From Cupriavidus taiwanensis (GTDB lineage: Bacteria > Pseudomonadota > Gammaproteobacteria > Burkholderiales > Burkholderiaceae): a stretch of 64,000 nucleotides of DNA. Where the stretch lies: assembly GCF_900250115.1 (NCBI RefSeq), contig NZ_LT984803.1:744001-808000 (forward strand). The letters run 5' to 3'. Positions 21,384 through 27,828 of the stretch are shown here, in pieces (position 1 is the first letter of the stretch; each line of letters opens with the position of its first letter). Under the pieces are notes generated by a model. That model ran no database searches. It was not told the origin of the DNA and worked only from the letters and a program-made list of their open reading frames with translations. Position numbers and translations under genes: made by a program.

Positions 21384-21867
21384 CATCGCCGCCGCCGCGC
21401 CGACCCCCGTGTTCACGCTGGACCGCAATCCCTTCGGCCGCCTGGTGCTGATCGCCGCGGACGGCACCGTCCATGAAGGCGTGGTGCCGGTGCGCGCCTT
21501 CCCGATCTCGGCGCCGCAGGGGGGCATCGGCATGATGAGCGCAGACGGGCATGAGGTGGTATGGATTCCGCGGCTGGAAGACCTGCCGATCGCCGAGCGC
21601 GACATGATCGAGGCGGAGCTCGCTTCGCGGGAATTCATGCCGGAGATCGAGCGCATCGTCAGTGTCTCGACCTATGCCACGCCCAGCGTGTGGACGGTGA
21701 AGACCGACCGTGGCCAGACCGACCTGGTGCTGCGCGGCGAAGAAGCGATCCGGCGCCTGGCCGGCAGCACGCTGCTGATATCGGACACGCACGGCATCCA
21801 CTACCTGATCCGCGACCTGATGGCGCTGGACAAGCACAGCCGCAAGATCCTGGACCGCTTCCTTTGA
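21373..21867 (+). CDS. DUF1854 protein, cyanophycin-cluster type
   Basis: The 164-residue cytoplasmic protein (FTLDRNPFGRLVLIAADGTVHEGVVPVRAFPISAP) matches DUF1854, a family found beside cyanophycin synthetase and its ABC transporter. Its start overlaps the transporter stop by 11 bases, which indicates coupling. The function is not established. A regulatory or partner role for the transporter is inferred from this fixed pairing. Confidence 0.85.
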   Translation: MPNDIAAAAPTPVFTLDRNPFGRLVLIAADGTVHEGVVPVRAFPISAPQGGIGMMSADGHEVVWIPRLEDLPIAERDMIEAELASREFMPEIERIVSVSTYATPSVWTVKTDRGQTDLVLRGEEAIRRLAGSTLLISDTHGIHYLIRDLMALDKHSRKILDRFL

Positions 21868-21919
21868 GGGGCAGGGGCGCGGAAGGCTTCCGCCGCGCCC
21901 GTCCGGCGCAGCCGGAAGC

Positions 21920-22321
21920 TCAGTGCAGCAGCTCGGACGAATCGTCCTCGTCGTCCCAGTCGTCGTGCATCACCGGCACGTCGGGCGCCATGTCGAACAC
22001 CATCGAGTGATAGCGCACGCTGAACCACTCGCGAAACATCTTCAGCGACAGTTCCTCGGGCCATGCCGAGTCATCGAACCATTCGCCAAGCATGAATTCG
22101 AAGAAGTCCTGCCAGCGTTTCTCGACCCAGCGCACGGCGTTCTCGTGCGTGTCGGCGAGCTCCTCGGGCAGCAGGAACACGCTCTGGTCTTCGCGCACCT
22201 GCTCCAGCGTGAGGCCGGCCACGGGCTGGGGATCGACCGCCTGGATCCAGTCCAGGAACGGCTGTTCCGGAACCAGGGCGATCATGGAGCGGTTGATGGT
22301 GAAGCGGGGATGGTCGGACAT
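21920..22321 (-). CDS. Conserved hypothetical acidic protein
   Basis: The 133-residue protein (MSDHPRFTINRSMIALVPEQPFLDWIQAVDPQ) has no signal peptide or membrane helix and ends in a very acidic tail, HDDWDDEDDSSELLH. It resembles a small family common in Burkholderiales, some members of which are annotated VacJ without clear support. It is convergent with the DUF1854 gene, with 52 bp between the stops. I cannot assign a function. Confidence 0.75.
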   Translation of the reverse strand: MSDHPRFTINRSMIALVPEQPFLDWIQAVDPQPVAGLTLEQVREDQSVFLLPEELADTHENAVRWVEKRWQDFFEFMLGEWFDDSAWPEELSLKMFREWFSVRYHSMVFDMAPDVPVMHDDWDDEDDSSELLH

Positions 22322-22420
22322 CGCGAAAGCCTTGAAGGACTGCAGCGGGCTATTGTAGTCCTTCGATTCCCGGATGTAGCGATGAACCTTGCCGCCGCTA
22401 CGTCACTGGCGCGATAACGG

Positions 22421-23443
22421 CTACTGGTAGTCCAGCGTAAACACCATCGAGCTGGTGACGTTCCCCGGCGAAGGGGTGCCGCCGAGGCTGGCATAGCGGG
22501 CGCCGAAGCGATAGGTGGCAGGTACGTTGGCCTGGATGCTTCCCATGGCATTGCGCACCTGCAGTGGCACCGGCGCGGTCCCGCTGGCGTTGACGATTTG
22601 CACGCCGGCGCCACGTGCTGCGCCGGGATCCCCGGAATTGCTGAGGCCAAGAATGCCGCTGGGGGCCGAGATCACCGGTGTGTCGCCGGCCCCGTCCAGG
22701 GTCATGCCGACAATGGCCGCGCTGTTGCAGCTCAGCTGGATGGCGAACGGCGTGTTGCCGCCGGAGCTTTGCGTCGCAAGCGCCCTGGCGCTGATGGCAG
22801 GCAGGCTCACGGCAGGGGGAGCGAGGACATTGCAGGCGATCTCCCGGGTCGCGATGGTGCCGGAAAAGCCGATGTAGTTGTCGCGGTTGCCCGTGCCGCC
22901 CAGCGCGCCTTCCACCGACCCGTTATAGACGCCGAAGCCGAAGCGGGTCTGCGCGGGGTCGAGGTTACCGGTCGAAATCGGCCCGGTCTTGACGAACTCG
23001 ATCGTCACCGACACGGAATACGTCAGGTCGGCATTGAGGTGGCCGAGGTTGGCCGAGCGGGTGTCGCACCAGACGCCAGAAGCATTGGTCATCGGCTGGC
23101 CGGCGGCATTGCGCAGGCGGATGCCGACACCCGGGATGCCGGTGGAATAGACGCCTGGCTTCACTTCGGTACCGGAGCCGTAGTAGCACGAGACGATCGG
23201 CGCGCCTGGCACCACCCAGGGCAGCACGTTGGTGCAGCTGCCGCTGAACTGGTAGCTGCGCAACGTTCCGGGAATCGTGCCGCCCTCGGCAAGGTTGACC
23301 GCGATGGCCATGCTGTCGAGGGTCTGGTCATAGGGCAACGATGGCATGGCACTGCATTTCGCATGGGCAAGGTGCGGTGCCGCAAAGCACGCCATCACGA
23401 GCAGCCAGCGGCGCAGGAGACGGAAGAGTTCGATTCGGTTCAT
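22421..23443 (-). CDS. Fimbrial (type 1 pilus) adhesin-like protein
   Basis: The 340-residue protein has a signal peptide ending HLAHAK near residue 28, then cysteine-bearing sequence and a C-terminal pilin domain (QLSCNSAAIVGMTLDG, FGARYASLG, VTSSMVFTLDYQ) of the chaperone-usher fimbrial family. The alternating C-terminal strand and penultimate tyrosine are features that let such subunits insert into a neighbour. No chaperone, usher or second pilin is in the window, so the gene is an orphan or its operon lies elsewhere. The start at 23443 (MNRIELFRLL) gives a clean signal peptide. Confidence 0.8.
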   Translation of the reverse strand: MNRIELFRLLRRWLLVMACFAAPHLAHAKCSAMPSLPYDQTLDSMAIAVNLAEGGTIPGTLRSYQFSGSCTNVLPWVVPGAPIVSCYYGSGTEVKPGVYSTGIPGVGIRLRNAAGQPMTNASGVWCDTRSANLGHLNADLTYSVSVTIEFVKTGPISTGNLDPAQTRFGFGVYNGSVEGALGGTGNRDNYIGFSGTIATREIACNVLAPPAVSLPAISARALATQSSGGNTPFAIQLSCNSAAIVGMTLDGAGDTPVISAPSGILGLSNSGDPGAARGAGVQIVNASGTAPVPLQVRNAMGSIQANVPATYRFGARYASLGGTPSPGNVTSSMVFTLDYQ

Positions 23444-23621
23444 AGCGGGATCAGGGATGCGGCCTGCCTTGCCAAAATCCCGCGGTGCGCGGGAACCAGC
23501 CAATGACCACCAGCGGCATGCCAGTCAAAGTTCCTTGCTACGATAGGACCCGCACACTCGTGAAGCGATAAGGCTTGGCCTATTTTGCGGTCGGAAATTT
23601 TCCCGTCCGTGGCCGCCGCGC

Positions 23622-23656
23622 CAAAAGAAAAAGCCCTCGGCCGGGTGGACGAGGGC
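23622..23656 (-). terminator. Leftward terminator upstream of the fimbrial gene
   Basis: On the minus strand GCCCTCG (23656-23650) pairs with CGAGGGC (23639-23633) and is followed by a T-rich run TTTTTCTTTT. Together with the next two hairpins it fills the gene-free stretch between the fimbrial gene and the attachment site. Confidence 0.65.
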
Positions 23657-23723
23657 CCGAAGTGGCAGCGGGCGAGTCGCGGATCGCCCGCATCGAATCA
23701 TGCGCCTGCATGGCGCGGCCCGG

Positions 23724-23753
23724 CATCCCCAAATCTGGGGATGTCGCTTTTCC
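23724..23753 (+). terminator. Hairpin with T-run, forward strand
   Basis: CATCCCCA (23724-23731) pairs with TGGGGATG (23736-23743) around AATC, followed by TCGCTTTT. It could act as a weak forward terminator. I see no coding sequence between 23,444 and 23,860. Confidence 0.45.
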
Positions 23754-23783
23754 CCGGCGCATGCCGGGGGGTGCCGCCGGGCA

Positions 23784-23819
23784 AAGAAAAAACCCGCGCA
23801 GCGTGAGCTGTCGCGGGTT
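23784..23819 (-). terminator. Terminator of the chromosomal tmRNA or tRNA gene
   Basis: On the minus strand AACCCGCG pairs with CGCGGGTT, followed by TTTTTTCTTTG. It lies 41 bases beyond the encoded CCA of the RNA fragment at 23,860, so it is probably the native terminator of the gene used as attachment site. It therefore marks host sequence. Confidence 0.75.
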
Positions 23820-23859
23820 TCTGGTCCTGCTGCTACTGCTACTGCATCGGACGGAATAC

Positions 23860-23893
23860 TGGTGGAGCCGGCGGGAATCGAACCCGCCACGCC
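23860..23893 (-). other. Left attachment site: 3' end of a tmRNA or tRNA gene
   Basis: On the minus strand the sequence is a T-arm (GCGGG TTCGATT CCCGC), a 3' acceptor strand CGGCTCC, discriminator A and CCA. The matching 5' half (GGAGCCG or GGGGCCG) does not occur in the bases that follow, where phage sequence starts. This is the duplicated 3' end left when a phage inserts into an RNA gene, so the intact gene should sit at the far end of the prophage. The T-arm and acceptor resemble bacterial tmRNA (ssrA) ends closely, but a tRNA-Ala or similar cannot be excluded. Confidence 0.75.
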
Positions 23894-23944
23894 ATTTTCA
23901 GTAAGTATCTGATCTGATTATGGTTTTACCATACACCCCGATTT

Positions 23945-23964
23945 CTTGGGCGAAACTTGGGCGA
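23945..23964. repeat. Tandem CTTGGGCGA repeats, candidate integrase arm sites
   Basis: CTTGGGCGA occurs at 23945-23953 and 23956-23964, an 11-bp period about one helical turn apart and 50 bp inside the core. Tyrosine integrases bind such short direct repeats flanking the core. The role is inferred from position and spacing. Confidence 0.45.
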
Positions 23965-23970
23965 CCATAG

Positions 23971-23990
23971 AAAAAGGGGCCGAAGCCCCT
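23971..23990 (-). terminator. Terminator of the leftward phage operon
   Basis: On the minus strand AGGGGC, a TTCG tetraloop, GCCCCT and TTTT form a compact terminator 75 bp beyond the last phage gene. It insulates the host side of the attachment site. Confidence 0.75.
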
Positions 23991-23993
23991 CGT

Positions 23994-24016
23994 GCTAACA
24001 CCCCTCGGCCGTTAGC
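23994..24016. repeat. GCTAAC/GTTAGC inverted pair
   Basis: GCTAAC (23994-23999) and GTTAGC (24011-24016) face each other across 11 bases. The hexamer is the conserved left half of the operator motif found at operon heads through the prophage. No promoter is evident here. Confidence 0.35.
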
Positions 24017-24064
24017 AGGCCGGTCAGTCCGGTTTCCGAAAGGGAATCGAACCGGCGTCCGGAG

Positions 24065-24385
24065 TCACTCCACCTCCGCACCGAACTTCGAATGCACGTA
24101 CGCGCGCATTGCGGCCTCCAGGGCGGTCTTCCCCGCCCCCGTCGGATCCATCTCGCCGCTCGGCCAGGCGGCCCACCCGCCATTGCGTGGCATCACGCCG
24201 ATCCGCTCGCGGTCGATGATTCGTCCACCCTCATGCCAGGTGATGGTGGGCGAGAACCGGTAGAAGTCGAAATCCGGGTGAAACCTCGTCTCGCAAATTC
24301 CATCCCGCATCCGGAACTCTCGATCGCCAAGCGCCTTGGCCACCCAATAGTCCAGGGCGGCGCCTTCCAGTTCACTTACCTTCAT
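24065..24385 (-). CDS. NinX-like phage protein (DUF2591)
   Basis: The 106-residue protein opens MKVSELEGAALDYWVAKALGD, the characteristic start of the DUF2591/NinX family of lambdoid and related phages, and ends with AALEAAMRAYVHSKFG. The family has no established biochemical role. The ATG at 24385 has GGGAGG at good distance; the frame also opens at a TTG three bases earlier. It overlaps the upstream gene by 14 bases and is the last gene of the leftward operon before the attachment site. Confidence 0.85.
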   Translation of the reverse strand: MKVSELEGAALDYWVAKALGDREFRMRDGICETRFHPDFDFYRFSPTITWHEGGRIIDRERIGVMPRNGGWAAWPSGEMDPTGAGKTALEAAMRAYVHSKFGAEVE

Positions 24386-24770
24386 CAATCACCCTCCCAA
24401 TCTCAGCGGCGGCGCGGACGATGGCGCGGCGGGTCGCGGCATTCTTGTCTGGATCAAACGACTCGGTGAAGGTGCCGCCAGCATAGCAATCCGTAGGGTC
24501 AGGCCAGATCGCCTGAACAGTTTGTTCGTCTTCCGCGCGGTTGAACTGGATGTCGATGTTAAGAATGCACGCCAACCGCAGTGCGTCGCCATCATCTTCC
24601 AGTGGATTCCAGAGCATTTCCACTCCTGCGCCGACATAGGTAATAAGCAAGCCGATTTTCGGCTCGGCCTCCTCATAGGCGACGTGGTCATCAACCCAAT
24701 GGGCCGTCTGGTATGCGCCCGGGATTCCAGCCGCCTTCGCCGCCAGTTCCAATAAATCTCGATCTTCCAT
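24372..24770 (-). CDS. Phage protein of unknown function
   Basis: The 132-residue acidic protein (MEDRDLLELAAKAAGIPGAYQ) has the MxxxDLLELAAKAAG start common to small phage accessory proteins and ends AAAEIGRVIDEGK. GGAGGAG precedes the ATG at 24770. A longer frame to 24803 has no such site. It lies after a 124-bp gap and overlaps the NinX-like gene. No domain with known activity is visible. Confidence 0.75.
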   Translation of the reverse strand: MEDRDLLELAAKAAGIPGAYQTAHWVDDHVAYEEAEPKIGLLITYVGAGVEMLWNPLEDDGDALRLACILNIDIQFNRAEDEQTVQAIWPDPTDCYAGGTFTESFDPDKNAATRRAIVRAAAEIGRVIDEGK

Positions 24771-24894
24771 CACTCCTCCGAACCAGTTTCTGCGACCCGC
24801 CAAGCGCGGCGGGTCGTCTCGATGATATGTGCTGCTTGCTGCTGCATACAGGGTATAGCTTGTAAATCCGGATCACAGGCGGTGGCCTGTGGGG

Positions 24895-25547
24895 TTAGGC
24901 GGCTTGCATTTCCCGCTCGGCGAGTTCGCAGAAGATGCCGCACTGCACCTCTGGCTCCTTCTGGTAATCACCGGCGCTTGGATCCAGCTCATCCAGGAAT
25001 ACGCGCTCATCGCCATGCTTGACTAGCTTCACGCCCATGGCGCGGCTCAGCTTTGCCATGCGGTGGAAGGCCGGCGGGAAATCAACGCGGATCTTGTTCC
25101 AGTAGCCGGCGCCACCCTTCACGCAACCGATGCAGTTGTTGTGCTTATAGCCCAGGCCATACATGGCCGGCAGGGCAATGCCAGCGCGCTGGAGCAGCGC
25201 CAGGCAGTCCGAGAGCATGAGCCGGACCTGTCTTACTCGCCGTAGCGGGCGGGCTGTGGTTAGGCAGTGAATGGCCAAGCATTCGATCCGCGAGGTTTAT
25301 CGGTATTCGCAGGCTTATCCGCGCAGGCGGGTGCATTGGCCAGCCCATAAAAAATCAGAGCGTGCTCGCTTACCTCGCCCTCAATCCCAGTCAGGTGAAA
25401 GCGATGAAAAGCCCAAACATTTCGGCGCGGTACGCCGGGCATTGCCGCCCCGATCTGGTTTCCAAAGTCGTCCATTACTTCAATCTCCTTGGATGCGGCG
25501 CCGCAAGAGAACCAGCAGACGATGCGCTTTGCGTTGGCGTCGATCAT
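24895..25547 (-). pseudogene. Broken PP-loop (PAPS reductase-like) phage gene
   Basis: Two overlapping frames hold the two ends of one family. The upstream part (25260-25547) begins MIDANAKRIVCWFSCGAAS, the nucleotide-binding PP-loop of phage PAPS-reductase-like proteins, then runs into unrelated sequence (EIEVMDDFGNQIGAAMPG) and stops. The downstream part (24895-25278) contains DCLALLQRAGIALPAMYGLGYKHNNCIGCVKGGAGYWNKIRVDFP, the conserved C-terminal half. Roughly 100 central residues expected of the family are missing, and the halves are in different frames. The gene is therefore probably inactive through internal deletion and frameshift. Alternatively both fragments may be expressed separately. 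Confidence 0.65.
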
Positions 25548-26416
25548 CACTCCCCCCTCCCGCGCTGGGGCGCGGCGTCGTTCTCGCCCTCCTGTGCGCG
25601 CAGGGCGGCGCGTTCCTCGACAATTGCTGAAATGAGATTGCCGGATGGAGTGTCAGCGAATGCGGTCCAGTAGTCACCGGTTGGCGGCAGCACCATCCAT
25701 ACTCCGCCGTTACGCGACACGAATTCATAACCCGGCAGGATTTCCCTCGCTTCCTCCACCCCCACCGCGTCAACCTTTAAGGGTTCCTTAATGGTTGGCG
25801 TGGCGAGCAGGGCCAATAACGCAGCCTCCCATCCAGCGTCGAAGCCGTTCTTGTTGTACTGGCGGAAATTCCCGCTCGCCTTCCATTTCAGATAGGCATC
25901 TTCTCGGTCCAGCTTCCGCACCATTTCGCGGGCATCCGCAATATGGTCGGCGGCGATAGGGTCGGCGTAGATATAGCCGGGCTTCGGCGTGCCAAACCAG
26001 ATTGCAGGCACAGACGTTCTAGTCTCGACGCCAATGCCCATTTCTTCGGCGGACAGAATCTTGCCAATCGGCGCCCCCGCTTCCCCGCTGGATGGTGCGG
26101 CGCTGGCAAGGATTTCCGTGATGGCCGCATGGGCGCGCACTGCGTTCGCAGGGTCATCCGCAAAGTGTTTTGCGATGATGGCATTGGCGGCCACCATGCC
26201 CGCTGGTGCGGCGACAGGTGCCGCATTGGAGAGCGCGGCATCGAACTTGTCGGCCAGCTCGAACAGCAAATGATAGGAGCCCAGCAGAAACTTGCGCTCG
26301 TTGCTCTCAGGCTCCAGATGCAGCGCGCCCTGAATTTCGATGTTGTCGCTGATGTCCAGCATCACCCGCGCCACGTTGCGTATCTTGTCGGTGCATACCT
26401 TGATGTTTTCGCTCAT
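25547..26416 (-). CDS. Phage protein of unknown function
   Basis: The 289-residue protein starts MSENIKVCTDKIRNVARVMLD. It has an N-terminal helical part, an Ala-rich linker, and a C-terminal region with NKNGFDAGWEAALLAL and ISAIVEERAALRAQE, motifs typical of low-conservation phage accessory proteins. Its stop overlaps the ATG of the broken PP-loop gene (TGATG). No membrane segment or catalytic motif is visible. Confidence 0.7.
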   Translation of the reverse strand: MSENIKVCTDKIRNVARVMLDISDNIEIQGALHLEPESNERKFLLGSYHLLFELADKFDAALSNAAPVAAPAGMVAANAIIAKHFADDPANAVRAHAAITEILASAAPSSGEAGAPIGKILSAEEMGIGVETRTSVPAIWFGTPKPGYIYADPIAADHIADAREMVRKLDREDAYLKWKASGNFRQYNKNGFDAGWEAALLALLATPTIKEPLKVDAVGVEEAREILPGYEFVSRNGGVWMVLPPTGDYWTAFADTPSGNLISAIVEERAALRAQEGENDAAPQRGRGE

Positions 26417-26417
26417 T

Positions 26418-26525
26418 TCAATTCCCAGGTGTTGTGATGGGAGGGCGCGCGATACTTACGCCGTCTTTTAGAGGGCAGTCGGCCGGCCGGTGACCAGAGC
26501 CGCCGCACAGGCAACAGGTCTTCAT
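26418..26525 (-). CDS. 35-residue zinc-knuckle protein
   Basis: The tiny protein MKTCCLCGGSGHRPADCPLKD contains a perfect CX2CX4HX4C zinc knuckle (residues 4-17), a fold that usually binds single-stranded nucleic acid. Its ATG overlaps the stop of the next upstream microprotein gene, and it ends one base before the next gene begins, so it sits in a tightly packed chain. The annotation rests on motif and overlap rather than size. Confidence 0.6.
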   Translation of the reverse strand: MKTCCLCGGSGHRPADCPLKDGVSIARPPITTPGN

Positions 26526-26599
26526 CGCGTGCCCCCAAAGGGGATTCCAATGATGGCCAGCATGACGAGGCCGGCCCAGATCAGGATGAGGTCGTCCAT
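26522..26599 (-). CDS. 25-residue membrane microprotein
   Basis: MDDLILIWAGLVMLAIIGIPFGGTR is a single hydrophobic helix with an acidic N-terminus and a basic C-terminus. Start and stop overlap the neighbouring genes by one and four bases, which supports translation by coupling. Function unknown; an effect on the host membrane is possible but not shown. Confidence 0.5.
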   Translation of the reverse strand: MDDLILIWAGLVMLAIIGIPFGGTR

Positions 26600-26799
26600 C
26601 ACAGCCCCAGCCTTTTGAGGATCCGGCGCAGGAGGGAGGGGCGCGCCGGCGTGTGCCAGGCGCCGTCCGTGCCGCAATCGGTGAACATCGAGCGCGCGAA
26701 GTAGGCGATGACAATGCGCTGCCCGTCGCGCTGCGGGGCTCCGCACATGGGATAGGACTCTGCCCTCAAGTGGGCGCAGGTTTCGCATCTTCTGGCCAT
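26599..26799 (-). CDS. 66-residue cysteine-rich phage protein
   Basis: MARRCETCAHLRAESYPMCGAPQR contains CETC and MCG cysteine pairs and a later DCGTDGAWH, suggesting a small metal-binding protein. The ATG at 26799 is chosen because upstream in-frame sequence has non-coding composition. It overlaps the membrane microprotein by one base. Confidence 0.6.
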   Translation of the reverse strand: MARRCETCAHLRAESYPMCGAPQRDGQRIVIAYFARSMFTDCGTDGAWHTPARPSLLRRILKRLGL

Positions 26800-26801
26800 G
26801 A

Positions 26802-26930
26802 TTAGCTCCAGGCTCGGTAGATCTCGGCGGCCGCAACGCACACGCTGACGAACAGTGCGAAATCGCGGAGGCGTCGGCATGCGCGGGACTGTCGCAGGCG
26901 GAGGTACGTGGGGTCGTCGGGGTGGATCAC
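26802..26930 (-). CDS. 42-residue phage microprotein with GTG start
   Basis: The frame reads VIHPDDPTYLRLRQSRACRRLRDFALFVSVCVAAAEIYRAWS. A basic stretch is followed by a hydrophobic helix of about 15 residues. The GTG overlaps the stop of the upstream gene (GTGA) and GGAG precedes it. It is below usual gene-finder cut-offs and is supported only by packing and start context. Confidence 0.45.
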   Translation of the reverse strand: MIHPDDPTYLRLRQSRACRRLRDFALFVSVCVAAAEIYRAWS

Positions 26931-27352
26931 GATTGCGGCTCCCTGGCGGCAAGCATGGCGTCTGCCCAAGCGGAGGGCCACTGGACGTAGCGCTGCTTCT
27001 CATGTTCTTTGTCCCACCGGGCACTCTCGGACCGGGCGCGCTCGTGTGCCAGCGCGTAGTCACGGACTCGAGGGCTCGTGATGTCAGTCGCGCTCACATA
27101 TCCCTCGTCCCACGCGTACAGATCGGATTTCTCTTCCTCGGTGAGGTCATGAAGCGCAGGCGGCATCTTCATGCGCGCGGTCGGCATCACCGGCCGGAAC
27201 CACGGCTGCGGCTCGTCCGGCGCGTGCGCGATGAAGTAGTCGCGCAGGGTCATGCCTTCAGTGCTTTCGGCCACCGCATACGCCGGCGTCCGGTTGCTGA
27301 GCGACTGCAGGCGCGGAAACGCCGGCCCACCGTCTTTGATCTGCTCGCTCAT
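26927..27352 (-). CDS. Phage protein of unknown function
   Basis: The 141-residue protein begins MSEQIKDGGPAFPRLQSL and includes GMTLRDYFIAHAPDEPQPW, a pattern that recurs in many phage accessory proteins. It is hydrophilic, and no catalytic motif is visible. The ATG at 27352 overlaps the stop of the 55-residue gene before it (ATGA). Confidence 0.75.
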   Translation of the reverse strand: MSEQIKDGGPAFPRLQSLSNRTPAYAVAESTEGMTLRDYFIAHAPDEPQPWFRPVMPTARMKMPPALHDLTEEEKSDLYAWDEGYVSATDITSPRVRDYALAHERARSESARWDKEHEKQRYVQWPSAWADAMLAAREPQS

Positions 27353-27516
27353 GCCTGCCTCCAATAGAACTCGCTGTAGTCCGGGTCTTGATGCCAGCTG
27401 TAGCGCTGCTGGCAGTGCCGCTCGTAGGTTTCCCGGGGGAAGTCGTTGTATTGACCGACCGGCATCAGCAGGTCGTGGCTGAAGCCGAAGTCGTCCGTCA
27501 CCTTGGCGAAGGTCAT
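27349..27516 (-). CDS. 55-residue phage protein
   Basis: MTFAKVTDDFGFSHDLLMPVGQYNDFPRETYERHCQQRYSW is rich in aromatic residues and has no recognised domain. ATGA overlaps on both sides place it in the same coupled chain as its neighbours, which is the main support for it. Confidence 0.55.
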   Translation of the reverse strand: MTFAKVTDDFGFSHDLLMPVGQYNDFPRETYERHCQQRYSWHQDPDYSEFYWRQA

Positions 27517-27743
27517 TGCGGTTCCTTTGCGCGACCGAGGGCGGCGTCGGCCTGATCGAGAATCTGCCCAATCGTCTTGGCGCCGCTCCCATCCTTCATG
27601 CTGATGAGGTCCTTCTCATGCGCAGCGCTACCGCCATTCGTAGCGGCCTGCAAGGCAGATGCAGTCCACTGCAGCGCCTCTGTCAGCTCGTGTGTCAGGT
27701 TCTGCTGCGCCGCTTGTCTGGCCGCCGCCTGTTCGTTCGTCAT
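27513..27743 (-). CDS. 76-residue helical phage protein
   Basis: MTNEQAAARQAAQQNLTHELTEALQWTASALQAATNGG is predicted helical and amphipathic. GGGAGA lies at good distance from the ATG at 27743. The frame could open 36 bases earlier, but that would lie inside a control region with tandem operator motifs. It is the first gene of a leftward unit downstream of those motifs. Confidence 0.65.
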   Translation of the reverse strand: MTNEQAAARQAAQQNLTHELTEALQWTASALQAATNGGSAAHEKDLISMKDGSGAKTIGQILDQADAALGRAKEPQ

Positions 27744-27772
27744 CGCCGTCTCCCGCGCGTTCGTTATCAACA

Positions 27773-27799
27773 TGCACACATGTTAGCACACGGGTTAGC
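27773..27799 (-). promoter_or_regulatory. Two overlapping operator motifs before a leftward gene
   Basis: On the minus strand GCTAACCCGTGTGCT (27799-27785) and GCTAACATGTGTGCA (27787-27773) are tandem copies of the prophage operator motif, offset by 12 bp. A possible promoter TTGCGC with TAACAT at 16-bp spacing overlaps both. They lie between the integrase stop and the leftward microprotein operon. Confidence 0.6.
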
Positions 27800-27828
27800 A
27801 GGCGCAAGCGATTTCTCGCGCCAGCCGC

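Noticed and set aside
24038..24062. GGTTCGATTCCC on the minus strand near 24,050
   Set aside because: It looks like a T-loop, but the flanks do not pair and there is no acceptor end, so it is not a second attachment site or tRNA.
23444..24064. Insertion sequence at the host-phage junction
   Set aside because: No transposase frame or terminal inverted repeats. Terminators and the attachment site account for the sequence.
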